DNA of 38,338 bases from a bacterium (GCA_021780375.1 JAJXYT010000194.1:1-38338), one strand, 5' to 3'; counted from the first letter of the stretch, positions 19,179 to 31,457 are shown. The notes: generated by a model from the sequence alone, not told the origin. Numbers and translations are program-made.

Positions 19179-19957
19179 AACAGCGGGTTCAGGGCAAAAT
19201 GTTTCCCAACGCGATAACTGCCGGCGATGGCCCGCGTGACGAAATCCTTGGCCAGGCCAACGGCTCGGGGCAAATCGTGGCCGAGCGCCAGCGCCGCCGT
19301 GATGGCCGCGGAATACGTGCAGCCGGTGCCGTGCGTTCGCACCCCCTTGATAAACGGCGCGGTTAAAAGCAGTTCCGTCCGGCCGTCGCAGAAAACATCC
19401 ACGGCTTCGCGCATTCCGCGCAAATGACCGCCTTTGACGAGCGCCGCGCAGCCAAAGCGCGTGTGAATTTCGCGGGCGGCGGCGCGCATCTTTTCGACGG
19501 ACGTGATTTTTCCTCCGGTTAAAATTTCGGTTTCGTGCAAATTGGGGGTGACCAACGTGGCGAGCGGCAACAACTGTTCCTCCAATACGTTGAGCGCGGC
19601 CGGGGCCAGCAACCTTGCGCCGCTGGTCGAAACGATCACCGGATCAACCACCAACGGCGGACGCCTTTGGCTTTTGAGGAAATGGGCGACGGCATGGACA
19701 TTTTCCGCCGAGAGCAACATGCCGGTTTTCACCGCCGCCGGCGACCATTCCTGGAAGACCGCCTCGATTTGCTGCCGCAACATTTTCGCCGTCGTGGATT
19801 TCAGGGCGAGAACACGGCGGGGATTCTGCGCGGTCAGGCAGCTAATGGCGCAGGCGCCATGGACCCCAAACGCGGCAAACGTTTTCAGGTCGGCCTGGAT
19901 GCCTGCCCCACCGCCGCTGTCCGAACCGGCAATGGTCAGCGCCACCGGGCAATGCAT
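19172..19957 (-). CDS. thiD: Hydroxymethylpyrimidine/phosphomethylpyrimidine kinase
   Basis: ALTIAGSDSGGGAGIQADLKTFAAFGVHGACAISCLTAQN, VVDPVIVSTSGARLL, THGTGCTYSAAITAALALG. Confidence 0.93.
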   Translation of the reverse strand: MHCPVALTIAGSDSGGGAGIQADLKTFAAFGVHGACAISCLTAQNPRRVLALKSTTAKMLRQQIEAVFQEWSPAAVKTGMLLSAENVHAVAHFLKSQRRPPLVVDPVIVSTSGARLLAPAALNVLEEQLLPLATLVTPNLHETEILTGGKITSVEKMRAAAREIHTRFGCAALVKGGHLRGMREAVDVFCDGRTELLLTAPFIKGVRTHGTGCTYSAAITAALALGHDLPRAVGLAKDFVTRAIAGSYRVGKHFALNPLFH

Positions 19958-20084
19958 GATTCGCGGCACGTCTTTGAGCTTACCGGAATTCGAAAAAGCG
20001 GCACTGAAAAAGAAAAAACACCGGGAAACCACGGCGGGAAAACCGCCCTGGGCCGACCAGGCGCGCAGGAACGGCGGCCTTGCT

Positions 20085-20987
20085 TTACACCGTGAGTTGA
20101 AGGATCAAATTGTTCAACTCCTGGATGCGCGGGGGTTTGCCGACCACCGCATCCACTTCCGGAGCGGTTTCTCCGTCCTCTTTCATGATCGTTCCCCAGC
20201 CGGTCATCATCACGATGGGCGTAGCCGGAGATTCCGCCTTGATGGTTCTGGCCACCTGGTGACCGTCAATGTCCGGCATCCCCAAATCCGTTATCACCAT
20301 CTGATACGGCTGTTTCTGAAGCATCGCCGCCCGAAACATTTCCACCCCCTGTTTTCCCCCGGCGGCCGTCGTTACCTGATGATCCAGGGTGGTCAGACAA
20401 TGTTTCAGCAGTTCCTGGATCTGCGACTCGTCATCGATGCAAAGGATGCGGAGCGAACCCCGACGCTTGTCGGGGTTGCGCGCCGGCGAGGTGGAAACGG
20501 TTGCGGGTGCAAGATCTTCCCGCACGGGGAAGCTGAGCCGGACACAAGTGCCCTGACCAGGCGCGCTCTCAATTTCAATGCTGCCATCGTGGCGGCGCAT
20601 CATGCCATACACCATCGCCAATCCCAGGCCCGTCCCTCCCCGTTTGGCCTTGGTGGAGAAGAAAGGTTCCAGGCAATGTTGGCGGATTTTTTCATCCATG
20701 CCGATGCCATTGTCCCGCACCTCAATCTGAATCTGCTTCTCGGAAGGCAGGTTTTTCACCGCCGCCGGGCGGTGGATGGATCGGGTGCCCAGGGTAATGG
20801 TGCCGCCCTGAGGAAGAGCGTCGATCGCATTGAAAATCAAGTTGGTTAACGCCTCCCGCAAATCGCCCGGCTCGCAAAGCAGTTGCGGCAGCCGGGGGTC
20901 CAATTTGCGTTGAACTTGTATGGAAACGGACTGCTTTTGCGAGAGATCGCGCCAGCGAGGGCGGGTCAGTTCGCGGGACGGACTTCA
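20085..20987 (-). pseudogene. 5'-truncated hybrid histidine kinase: HATPase_c plus receiver domain, no HisKA
   Basis: EALTNLIFNAIDALPQGG, VRDNGIGMDEKIRQHCLEPFFSTKAKRGGTGLGLAMVYGMMRRHDG, then ILCIDDES...MVITDLGMPDIDGHQVA. The reading frame meets TGA at about 20987, before any H-box; polX starts divergently 50 bp away. Confidence 0.55.
20456..20477. repeat. Perfect palindrome in the linker between HATPase and REC coding regions
   Basis: AACCCCGAC-GCTT-GTCGGGGTT, 9-bp perfect stem, encoding RNPDKRRGS in the linker. Confidence 0.7.
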
Positions 20988-21034
20988 CGCCACTTTCACT
21001 TTTGAATTCTTTCCGCCATAATTATACTCAGGTC

Positions 21035-22795
21035 ATGGACAAAGATGAGGTTGCGGAAATTCTGGCCGAGATCGGAACCTTGCTGGAATTGAAAGGGGAA
21101 AATCCGTTCAAGACGCGGGCCTACCAGAACGCCGCGCGCACCATTGAAAGCCTGAGTGAACCGCTGGCGAAAATGGTGGCCGAAAAACGGCTGGGCCAAA
21201 TCAAGGGGATCGGCGAAGCGCTGGAACAAAAAATCACCGAACTGGTGGAAACCGGCCAGCTCGCCTACTACGACGAGTTGAAAGCCTCGATCCCGCCGGG
21301 GCTGATGGAGATGCTGGACATTCCGGGACTCGGCCCTAAAAAAATCCAGGCGCTCAACCAAAAGCTCGGCGTGGATTCGGTGGCGAAATTGGAGGCGGCC
21401 TGCCGGGCGGGCAAGGTCGCGCAACTCGACGGCTTCGGCGAGAAGACGCAGACGAATTTGATGGAAGGCATCGAGCGCCGCCGCACCTACGCCTCCAAAC
21501 ACCTGTTGAGCGACGCCTGGGTGGCGGCCGAACCCTTGCTGGACGTTCTGCGCGGGCATCCGGAGGTCATCCGGTGCAGCGCGGCCGGCAGCCTGCGGCG
21601 GTTCAAGGAGGTCATCGGCGATATTGATTTGCTGGCCTCCTCAAAAAAACCGGACGACGTGATTGAATTTTTTGTGGCGCAACCGGAGGTCATCAAAATC
21701 ACCGCCCAGGGCGAGACGAAGGCGAGTGTCCTTGTTAAAGGCGGCATCCAATGCGACTTGCGGGTGGTCAGTGACCGCGAATTTCCGTTTGCCCTCGCCT
21801 ATTTCACCGGCAGCAAGGAACATAATATCGTGATGCGCCAGCGCGCGATTCAGCGCGGCCTGCGTTTGAATGAATACGGCCTGTTCAAATCCAAAACCGA
21901 AACCCGCGATCCCAAATTGCTGGTGTCGTGCCGGGATGAAGCGGAAATTTTTGCCCGGTTGAACCTGCCGTTTATCCCGCCCGAGTTGCGCGAAGATCAT
22001 GGCGAATTCGCCGCCGCAGAGAAGGACAACCTGCCCCGGCTCGTCGCATGGACGGATTTGAAGGGCGCGCTCCACAACCATTCGATCTGGAGCGATGGAC
22101 ACAATCGCCTGGAGGAAATTGCCGGCTACATGGAAGGACTGGGGCTGGAATATTGGGCCATCACCGACCATTCAAAATCATCGTTCCAGGCCAATGGTCT
22201 GGATGCCAAACGTGTCCGGCAACAGATTAAAGAAATCGGAAAAATCAACGGGCAACTCGCCGGACGCGGCAGCGAATTCCGGCTCCTCACGGGTTGCGAG
22301 GTGGACATTTTACGCGACCGGCTGGATTTCGATGACGAGCTGTTGGCGGAACTGGAAGTGGTGGTGGCGAGTTTGCACGTGCCGTCCAATAACGAAGCCG
22401 AAAACACAAAACGGCTGATTCGCGCAGCCCAAAATCCCTTCGTCCACATGCTTGGCCATCCCACCGGCCGGCTGTTGCTTGAGCGTGAGCCGTATCCGGT
22501 CAACCTCCAGGCCGTGATGGATGCCTGCGCCGAAACCGGCACGTGGATTGAATTGAATTGCAACCCGCATCGGCTCGATTTGGACTGGCGGCTTTGGCCT
22601 TATGCCAGGAGCAAGGGTGTTCAATGTGTCATCAACCCGGACGCGCACCGGAATGAGCACAGCGGCTTCCTCCGATTTGGCACTGGAATTGCGGCCAAAG
22701 GCTGGCTGGAGAGGGAAGATGTGGTAAACACATCCCCCCGCAAAGCCTTATTGGAAAAACTGAATGTTAAGCGCCGGAAAGGCAAAGCGTTTTAG
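21035..22795 (+). CDS. polX: DNA polymerase/3'-5' exonuclease PolX
   Basis: DEVAEILAEIGTLLELKGENPFKTRAYQNAARTIE, AGSLRRFKEVIGDIDLLASS, C-terminal PHP domain GALHNHSIWSDGHNRLEE. Confidence 0.95.
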   Translation: MDKDEVAEILAEIGTLLELKGENPFKTRAYQNAARTIESLSEPLAKMVAEKRLGQIKGIGEALEQKITELVETGQLAYYDELKASIPPGLMEMLDIPGLGPKKIQALNQKLGVDSVAKLEAACRAGKVAQLDGFGEKTQTNLMEGIERRRTYASKHLLSDAWVAAEPLLDVLRGHPEVIRCSAAGSLRRFKEVIGDIDLLASSKKPDDVIEFFVAQPEVIKITAQGETKASVLVKGGIQCDLRVVSDREFPFALAYFTGSKEHNIVMRQRAIQRGLRLNEYGLFKSKTETRDPKLLVSCRDEAEIFARLNLPFIPPELREDHGEFAAAEKDNLPRLVAWTDLKGALHNHSIWSDGHNRLEEIAGYMEGLGLEYWAITDHSKSSFQANGLDAKRVRQQIKEIGKINGQLAGRGSEFRLLTGCEVDILRDRLDFDDELLAELEVVVASLHVPSNNEAENTKRLIRAAQNPFVHMLGHPTGRLLLEREPYPVNLQAVMDACAETGTWIELNCNPHRLDLDWRLWPYARSKGVQCVINPDAHRNEHSGFLRFGTGIAAKGWLEREDVVNTSPRKALLEKLNVKRRKGKAF

Positions 22796-23046
22796 TTTGT
22801 TTGCCCGCGCCGTTCGGTTGTTGAGCTTTACACAGCAAAAGCTCAAAACCGGGCGCGGTGCCCTGCATCGCAAGATCCTGAATGCAAAAATTGTCACGGA
22901 AAAAACCAAAAAATGATGTTTGACAGGATTCCGGTTTTATTGATATTTGAAGAGCAGTCAAAACGGTCGTGGTATTGTCGTTAGTTGTTTGTATCCTTGA
23001 ACATCAAAAAGATGTCAAGTAGTGTAGCGGTATTTAACATAGCCCT

Positions 23047-24348
23047 ATGAGAAAATTCTTTGTCTGTGCGGGTCTGGCCCTGGCTGGAACAACTGGCCTT
23101 CACGCTGCTTACGCGCCGGATTTAAACCAGATGCAAACCGCCAAGCTCTGGAGTGTCTCGGGCACCTTGCGCGGGTTTTATGACGACAACTACAACACCG
23201 CGCCATCGGGGTCGGTCGCCAAGCGCGACAGTTTCGGATTCGAAGTCAGTCCTTCCATCGGTTTGAACGTGCCATTGCAACAGACGGAATTGGGGCTGAA
23301 ATACACCTACGGTCTGTATTATTACCAGGATCGCGAACAAATTAACGGGCGACCGATTGATCAAACCCATCAGCTCGATTTGTGGGCGGACCATGCTTTC
23401 ACTGAACGCTGGCAGGCAAAGGTGATGGACACCCTGGCGGTGGGTCAGGAACCGCAGTTGGTTAATGGTGGCAGCTTATACCGTACGGAAGGAAACAACA
23501 TTCATAATATGGGAGCCATTTCGGTGGACACACAATGGACCCGGCTCCTCGGCACGGAACTCAGTTACCAAAATAATTTTTACGACTTCCAGAACAGCGG
23601 CGGGAATTTCGCCAATCCCAGTCTGGCCGGACTGCTGAACCGGCTTGAGCACAATATTGCTTTGAATGTGAACTGGCGATTGCAGCCGACTTTGCTGGCG
23701 TTTGTCGGCTACCAATACCAGCAAGTTAATTATACCGCGAATGAACAGGTCGGTGAATTTTTCTTGCCTCCTTCCATTATCCCTCACTACTACTACAGTG
23801 ACAATCGGGACAGCCGGTCGCAATTTGGATATGTGGGTGCGCAATATAATCCCTTGGATAATTTGACCCTGGCGGCACAGGCAGGCATTCAGTACGCAGA
23901 TTATTACAATCCTCCCGCGGGTGCTCCCTCAACTGATCAGGTTTCTCCTTTCGCAAAACTGTCGGGAACTTACACCTATTTGCCGGGCAGTTACGTGCAA
24001 TTAGGTTTTACCCAATCGCGGAATGCGACGTCTATCATTGCGATCAGCGGCAACAAAGCCACCTTGGACGAGGAAAGCTCGGTGGCTTATGCCGTCCTTA
24101 ACCACCAGATTACCCCCAGATTGACCGGCAACCTGATGGGTCAAATCCAATACTCGACTTTCAACGGCGGCGCCGTGGACGGTCAGTCGCAAACCTGGTA
24201 CAGCGTGGGGTTGAACCTGGCTTACACCATTAATCCGCATGTCTCGGCTGAAATTGGTTACAATTACGACGATGTCACCTCAGCCGGGCCTTTCGTGCCA
24301 GGGTATGATCGTAACCGCGTTTATCTGGGTATCACGGGCACTTATTGA
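23047..24348 (+). CDS. Outer-membrane beta-barrel protein, probably linked to exopolysaccharide export
   Basis: Signal peptide, aromatic-rich alternating strands, C-terminal aromatic (...VYLGITGTY). Located upstream of BY-kinase and Wza-like genes. Confidence 0.75.
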   Translation: MRKFFVCAGLALAGTTGLHAAYAPDLNQMQTAKLWSVSGTLRGFYDDNYNTAPSGSVAKRDSFGFEVSPSIGLNVPLQQTELGLKYTYGLYYYQDREQINGRPIDQTHQLDLWADHAFTERWQAKVMDTLAVGQEPQLVNGGSLYRTEGNNIHNMGAISVDTQWTRLLGTELSYQNNFYDFQNSGGNFANPSLAGLLNRLEHNIALNVNWRLQPTLLAFVGYQYQQVNYTANEQVGEFFLPPSIIPHYYYSDNRDSRSQFGYVGAQYNPLDNLTLAAQAGIQYADYYNPPAGAPSTDQVSPFAKLSGTYTYLPGSYVQLGFTQSRNATSIIAISGNKATLDEESSVAYAVLNHQITPRLTGNLMGQIQYSTFNGGAVDGQSQTWYSVGLNLAYTINPHVSAEIGYNYDDVTSAGPFVPGYDRNRVYLGITGTY

Positions 24349-24430
24349 CCAGAAAGCATTGCGTGAGCCGTATTTGAACGTTTGAGCAGGAGCAAGGGTC
24401 TTTACTCTGGCTCCTATTTTTTTTTGAATT

Positions 24431-26581
24431 ATGGATCCATCAAAACCCGATTCCATGCAGGACGTAAAACTGCATTTTCTGGATTATTTGCGCATTTTAC
24501 GCATTCGCAAGGCGATCATCATCACCGTCTTTTTGATCACCTTCACCATTGCGACGGTGGTAACGTTCATTTTGCCGGAATCCTATTCCAGCACGGCCCG
24601 AATCAAGATTGAACCGGACACGATTGCCGATATTCAAGGGGTCGCGGGTGGATCCGGTGATGCCACTTATGCCCCTTACGATCCTTATTTCATCCAAACC
24701 GCGTTTGAAATCATCCAGGATCAAGTGGTCCTCAATAAGGTTATCGCCAAGCTGGATTTAAATACCGTATGGGGCAAACGGTACAATGGCGGCGTGCCAC
24801 TTCAGACTTCCGTCACCATGACCATGCTCAAGCGGCGACTGTCTCTTGACCCGGTCCGGAACACCAAATTAATCGAAATTACGGTTTACGACGAAGATAA
24901 AAACATGGCGGCGAACATTGCCAATGCCATCGTGGATGCCTATCGCGATTACCGGCAGAACCTGCGCACCCAACAAACCGAACGCGGCATCAAGGCCTTG
25001 CAGGATCAGTATGAGGCCGACCAGGTGAAAATCGATGCCGCCCAGCAGAAAGTGGACCAGTTGCGCAGTGATTTGCACATCAATGATTACGATCCCAACT
25101 CGACCAGTCCTTCCCCCACCCTGACCTCGGAGCAGTTGCGCATCTACAATAACCAGATGATTGAGGGTGAGGCGCAATACGTGAAGCTGGAAAAAGAGGT
25201 GACGGAACTGCAACCGCTCAGCCCGGAAAAATTAAGGGAAGTTCTGCCCACCGTGGTTCAAGACTCGACGCTGTCTGATTTGCTGGTCAAGTTGAATACC
25301 GCCAAACAGAACCTGGTCAGCCTGACGAACGATTTCTCGCCGGCCAATCCGGATGTCATCCGGGTTAATTCTTTGATTGTCGAGTTGAATAATCAAATCA
25401 ATGACCGGGTCAGTGGCATTATGGCGGGCCTGACCAGCGAGATGCAGGCGCAGAAGGCTTCGCTGGATGCGTTGACGGAATCGGTCAATGAAGCAAAACA
25501 GAAAGACCTGGACGCCGCCGTGAAAGATCAGCCGTATTGGGAGGCAAAACGCAAAGTGGCGACCATGCAGGATTTTCACCGGCTGCTGTCCACCAAGATT
25601 GAAGCCGAAAAGATTGACATGCAGATTCCCAAGACCGGCATGGTGGAAATTGTGCGCCGGGCCGAACCGGGTAAAGACCCCGTCCGCCCGAACAAGGCTT
25701 TGAACATTGTTTTGGGCGTGGTGGTGGGACTGATTGTCGGCGTTGGCCTGGCTTTCTTCATCGAATATCTGGACACCAGCGTTAAGACCATTGACGAGGT
25801 GGAACGTGCGTTCCAGGCGCCGGTACTCGGTGTCATTCCCCAGAACGTCGGTTATTTGCTGGAGGAAGGGCCGGACAGCCAGCATGCCGAGGCGTACCGC
25901 GTCTTGCGAACCCATTTCTTGTTCTCCCGGAAGGACGACAAGCTCAACAGCATTGTCATCATCAGCGCGGGCATGGGTGAAGGCAAATCCACCACCGCCC
26001 TGAACCTGGCCACCGTTTTTGCCCAGGCGGGCCAGCGCGTCGTGATCGTGGATTCGGACCTCCGTCGCCCGACCCTCCACAAAATACTTCGGGTCAGCAA
26101 TAATATCGGTTTGACCAATTATCTGTTGAAACAAAATTCGCTGGAGGAAGTCATTCAAACCACCCCGGTGCCGATGCTCGATTTCATGGCCAGCGGCAAA
26201 CTGCCCAGCAGCTCGATGAGCATCCTCAATTCGCTGCAGATGAAAAACCTGATCACGGAGTTGAAGCAGCGCTACGATTTTGTGTTTTTTGATTCGCCGC
26301 CCATCCTGGGCGTCAGTGATGCCGCGGTGCTCGCCAGCGAAGTGGACATGGCCATCCAGGTCATCCAATATCGCCGGTACCCGCAGCCGATGAACATCCG
26401 CGCCAAACAATTGATCGAAAAGGCCGGCGGCAATCTGATCGGTATTGTGCTTAACAACATCACCATGTCGCAGGACGAAGGCTATTATTACTACTATTCA
26501 CGCGACGAAGACGAAGTGGAAGCCACACCGCAGAGCACTGCGGACGACCCGAACAAAACCGGCATCAAACAAAAGTATTGA
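24431..26581 (+). CDS. Polysaccharide co-polymerase / bacterial tyrosine autokinase (Wzc/CpsD fusion type)
   Basis: N-terminal Wzz-like domain with TM, coiled coil, SAGMGEGKSTTALNLATVFAQAGQRVVIVDSDLRRPTLHK Walker A/A', FVFFDSPP, C-terminal tyrosine cluster GYYYYYSRDED. Confidence 0.92.
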   Translation: MDPSKPDSMQDVKLHFLDYLRILRIRKAIIITVFLITFTIATVVTFILPESYSSTARIKIEPDTIADIQGVAGGSGDATYAPYDPYFIQTAFEIIQDQVVLNKVIAKLDLNTVWGKRYNGGVPLQTSVTMTMLKRRLSLDPVRNTKLIEITVYDEDKNMAANIANAIVDAYRDYRQNLRTQQTERGIKALQDQYEADQVKIDAAQQKVDQLRSDLHINDYDPNSTSPSPTLTSEQLRIYNNQMIEGEAQYVKLEKEVTELQPLSPEKLREVLPTVVQDSTLSDLLVKLNTAKQNLVSLTNDFSPANPDVIRVNSLIVELNNQINDRVSGIMAGLTSEMQAQKASLDALTESVNEAKQKDLDAAVKDQPYWEAKRKVATMQDFHRLLSTKIEAEKIDMQIPKTGMVEIVRRAEPGKDPVRPNKALNIVLGVVVGLIVGVGLAFFIEYLDTSVKTIDEVERAFQAPVLGVIPQNVGYLLEEGPDSQHAEAYRVLRTHFLFSRKDDKLNSIVIISAGMGEGKSTTALNLATVFAQAGQRVVIVDSDLRRPTLHKILRVSNNIGLTNYLLKQNSLEEVIQTTPVPMLDFMASGKLPSSSMSILNSLQMKNLITELKQRYDFVFFDSPPILGVSDAAVLASEVDMAIQVIQYRRYPQPMNIRAKQLIEKAGGNLIGIVLNNITMSQDEGYYYYYSRDEDEVEATPQSTADDPNKTGIKQKY

Positions 26582-26613
26582 TTGTGCGGCCAATTTCGCG
26601 AGCATGGTCGGTG

Positions 26614-27288
26614 ATGAAACTGTTTTGGACTCTGTCGCGCGCGAAATGGCCCGCTTTGGGGTTGTTGCTGGCCGGATTGATTTTGAGCGGGTGCTCATCG
26701 CCATCTGAAGAAATTCTCTTTTCCGACAACCCCCAGCCGCCTTCCGCATTAACGGGAACGGATGCGGGAACAGGCACCGCGCCAGCAGACACAAACCCGG
26801 GTGATTTAACGGCTGCCCGTTTTCATATCGGTGACAACGTCACGGTGGACTACTCGGGCACGGTTACGCCCATCCCGGAAAATGTCCAAACCATCACGGA
26901 AAACGGCAACATCACGCTTCCCTACATCGGCACGGTTCGGGCCTTGGGCAAAACAGCAGGCGAATTGCAAAATGAGATTCATGACCTCTATGTGCCCAAG
27001 TACTATGTCCGGTTGACTATCACGGTCAGTTCTCCGCAGCGCGTCTTCTACGTCGGGGGAGAAGTGAAACAGCCCGGTCGCCAACTCTACATCGGTGAAA
27101 CCACGGTCACCAAGGCCATTCAGGCTGCCGGCGACTTCACCGACTTTGCCAATCGAAAGCGGGTCAAGCTCATCCGGCACAACGGTGAAATTATCACCGT
27201 CAATTGCATCAAAGCCCTGAAAGACCCGTCGTTGGATGCGCCCGTTTATCCCGGTGACCAAATCCAGGTGCCACGCCGGATTTTCTGA
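26614..27288 (+). CDS. Polysaccharide export lipoprotein (Wza-like)
   Basis: Lipobox LILSGC. FHIGDNVTVDYSGTVTPIPENVQTITENGNITLPYIGTVRALGKTAGELQNEI, VFYVGGEVKQPGRQLYIGETTVTKAI. Confidence 0.9.
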   Translation: MKLFWTLSRAKWPALGLLLAGLILSGCSSPSEEILFSDNPQPPSALTGTDAGTGTAPADTNPGDLTAARFHIGDNVTVDYSGTVTPIPENVQTITENGNITLPYIGTVRALGKTAGELQNEIHDLYVPKYYVRLTITVSSPQRVFYVGGEVKQPGRQLYIGETTVTKAIQAAGDFTDFANRKRVKLIRHNGEIITVNCIKALKDPSLDAPVYPGDQIQVPRRIF

Positions 27289-27673
27289 TGATTGAACTTC
27301 ACATTCTGACGGGAAAAAAGGCGGGCAGCCAATCGGTTGTTCGCCGTTTTCCTTTTCGCATCGGTCGCGCCAGCGGGAACGATCTGCAACTGAATGATGA
27401 TGGCGCGTGGGATCAACACTTGACCCTGGAATTTCACCGGCGGGAAGGTTTCAAACTCGCCGCCGCGCAGAACGCCCTGGTCATGATCAATAATCAACCG
27501 GTCCAGGTCGCGCTGCTCCACAACGGCGATGTCATTACCCTCGGCTCCGCCAAACTGCAATTCTGGCTTGCGGCCGCCCGCCAGCGTGGCCTCTGGTTGC
27601 GGGAAAGATTCGTTTGGGCGCTCCTGGCAGCGGTCGTTTTGGGTCAATTCATTCTGATTTACCGGCTGATTCG

Positions 27674-27677
<4 letters not shown>
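27288..27677 (+). CDS. FHA-domain protein with C-terminal transmembrane anchor
   Basis: [30 protein letters not shown]...[25 protein letters not shown], then [22 protein letters not shown]. Confidence 0.8.
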
Positions 27678-29245
<1,568 letters not shown>

Positions 29246-29291
29246 AACCCCCTGAAAATCCCCCAAAGCCGCCGGTGCCGTCAATGGTAAA

Positions 29292-30686
29292 TCAGGATTT
29301 CGGATTCTGCGTTTGCACCATGTCCGCGCCAGTCGCGCGTTCGAGCCGGGCGCGGGCGGCGGCGTAGTCGTGCAACGCCTGAATTTGCGTCGTGCGCGCC
29401 TGCGTCAGCGAAGTCTGGGCGTCCAGCACGTCCAATTGCGTGCCGGTGCCGGCCGTGGCGCGCGCCTCGGCTTCGCGCAGCGCCTCCTCGGCCTCCGCCT
29501 GGACGGTCTTTTGCGAATCCAGCACCTCGCGGGCTTCAATGAACTGGGAATACGCCGTGCGCACCTCCAGCTCGATCTGGCGTCCCATGTCCTCAACGTC
29601 CGTCCTGGACCTCTCGTAAAGTGCCCGCGCCTGCACCACTTTCCCCCGCGTCAGCATTCCGTCAAAGATGTCCCAGCTCAATTGCGCCCCGGCATTCCAG
29701 CCGTGAATGTCGTGATCGAGGTCAGCGGGCTGCGTGAATTGCGCGTTATACCAACCATAGCCGGCAAAAACCTGGACCGTCGGTTTGTAACCCGATCTGG
29801 CGCTGGCCACGTTTTCGCGTTGCAACGCTTCCGCTTTGCGCAGGGCGGCGAGCTCGGTGCGGCTGGCCAACGCCTGCTCGATGGCCTGCGGCAAATCAAT
29901 CTGATAGGGCTTGGCTTCGAGCTGGTCGGAGAGATTCAGCGGAATGTCCTCCCAAATGTCGCGCGGCAGATTGTAGCCGAGCAGGTTGGCCAGATTGTTT
30001 TTGGCGATGCGGTAATTGTTCCGCGCCTGAATCAGGGCCGGCCGCTCGTTGGCCACGGCGACTTCGGCCCGCAGCACGTTGAAATGCGGCACCGTGCCGG
30101 CATGGTACCGGCTTTGCTGGTCCTCGAGCTCTTTTGAAAGCAACGCCACGGACGCCTCATGCACGACGATTTGTTGCGCCGCCAGCAATACATCGTAATA
30201 AGCCAGCCGCGTGTTCAGCAGCGTATCCTGCACCACGGTCTGATATTGCAATAAGGACTGTTCCTTCGTGAGCCGGGCGGCGCGAATGGCAGCAACCATT
30301 TTCCCGCCTTCATAAATGGACTGGACAATCTGAACGCCCGCATTCCAATTTTGATCGGGCAACTGGGGAATGGTCGAGACGGGAAAGCTCTCAATCGCGC
30401 TGCGTTCGGTCCTCTTGTATTGGCCGGAAGCGACCACGTGGGGCAGCGCCACGGCCCGGGTCTGGATCACGATGCCGTAGTTCGCCTGCAAATCGCTCTT
30501 GGCCTTGAGAATCGTGGCGTTCTGGCTCAGCGCCAGGTTCAGGCAATCCACGAGCGACAGCGGTCGAGTGACCCAGGCGGGCGCGTTGGTGTCGGCGGCC
30601 GTGCTTTGCGCCGGAGCATTCGAACCGGCGATGAATCCGGCAAGCAACAACAGGAAAATCAGTCTGGTCGTTTTCATATTTTTCAA
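29292..30686 (-). CDS. TolC-family outer-membrane efflux protein
   Basis: Signal peptide, [25 protein letters not shown], paired repeats and long coiled coil, [36 protein letters not shown]. Confidence 0.9.
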   Translation of the reverse strand: MKNMKTTRLIFLLLLAGFIAGSNAPAQSTAADTNAPAWVTRPLSLVDCLNLALSQNATILKAKSDLQANYGIVIQTRAVALPHVVASGQYKRTERSAIESFPVSTIPQLPDQNWNAGVQIVQSIYEGGKMVAAIRAARLTKEQSLLQYQTVVQDTLLNTRLAYYDVLLAAQQIVVHEASVALLSKELEDQQSRYHAGTVPHFNVLRAEVAVANERPALIQARNNYRIAKNNLANLLGYNLPRDIWEDIPLNLSDQLEAKPYQIDLPQAIEQALASRTELAALRKAEALQRENVASARSGYKPTVQVFAGYGWYNAQFTQPADLDHDIHGWNAGAQLSWDIFDGMLTRGKVVQARALYERSRTDVEDMGRQIELEVRTAYSQFIEAREVLDSQKTVQAEAEEALREAEARATAGTGTQLDVLDAQTSLTQARTTQIQALHDYAAARARLERATGADMVQTQNPKS

Positions 30687-30692
30687 ATTCTT

Positions 30693-31457
30693 TCAAGGCC
30701 GCCGGCGCTTGCCCCGTGGAGTAAGCTCCGCGGGTTTGCGGCGCATCCTGACCTCGGCTACTCCACGGGGCAGGGCCCGGCCCGGTTTGAACCCGGGTGT
30801 TTCAGGGTCGGACAAGTGCTTCATGGCGGCAAGCGAGAAGCGCGCAATATGCCCGGCCAGCGGCTCCACCGCCGAGGCGTCCAGTCGCTGCTCGGGAAAA
30901 AGCCGTGTAATCATGATCCGGCAATGATGAAAAAAAACACACTGGCTGACGATGCTGAAACAACACAGTCGAACTTCTTCGTCCTCGGGTGGACCGCCGA
31001 GAATTTCCGCCACCAGGCCGCGCAGCTGATCGGCCATCGGCCGGATCCGCCCTTCCAGCAACAGCTCCAGCGCCCCGGTCGGCTCCACCATTTCACGCGA
31101 CATGATCTTGCCAAACCGCGTGCTGGAGCCGCTGTCGAAGATGCGGAGCAGAAAAGACCGGATAAAGGCGCGCAGTTTTTCCTCCGGCGGCGCGTCAGCC
31201 GCCACGCCCAGCAAGGGGGGATATTTTTCAAAGGCCTTCTGCTGCGAATCCCGCAGAACCTCGGCGTAAAGCGATTCCTTGTCGCCGAAATGGTAGTTGA
31301 CGGCGGCGACGTTGGCGCCCGCCCGCCGGCAAATTTCGCGCACGGTGGCGTTGCGGAAGCCGGTCTGGGCAAACACCTCTCCCGCCGCCTCCAGGAGCTG
31401 ACGGCGCGTTTCATCATGCGCCGGGGGCCCGGGGCCGGACGACGATTTCAAATTCAT
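30693..31457 (-). CDS. TetR-family regulator, CecR/DUF1956-like C-terminal domain
   Basis: RRQLLEAAGEVFAQTGFRNATVREICRRAGANVAAVNYHFGDKESLYAEVLRDS; C-terminal region with FFHHCRIMITRLFP. Confidence 0.88.
   Translation of the reverse strand: MNLKSSSGPGPPAHDETRRQLLEAAGEVFAQTGFRNATVREICRRAGANVAAVNYHFGDKESLYAEVLRDSQQKAFEKYPPLLGVAADAPPEEKLRAFIRSFLLRIFDSGSSTRFGKIMSREMVEPTGALELLLEGRIRPMADQLRGLVAEILGGPPEDEEVRLCCFSIVSQCVFFHHCRIMITRLFPEQRLDASAVEPLAGHIARFSLAAMKHLSDPETPGFKPGRALPRGVAEVRMRRKPAELTPRGKRRRP
30711..30771. repeat. Inverted repeat at the 3' end of the TetR coding sequence
   Basis: GCCCCGTGGAGTA (30711-30723) and exact reverse complement TACTCCACGGGGC (30759-30771). Encodes the basic C-terminal tail LPRGVAEVRMRRKPAELTPRGK. 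Confidence 0.75.

Noticed and set aside
22821-22846. Hairpin TTGAGCTTT...AAAGCTCAA after polX as a terminator
   Set aside because: Good 9-bp stem but no U-tract on either strand, so not called as a terminator.
25232-26410. 392-aa reverse-strand ORF inside the BY-kinase gene
   Set aside because: Antisense shadow of a confident CDS.
30776-30798. CCCGG-TTTGAA-CCCGGG palindrome in the TetR gene
   Set aside because: Short stem in GC-rich coding DNA; not distinguishable from chance.
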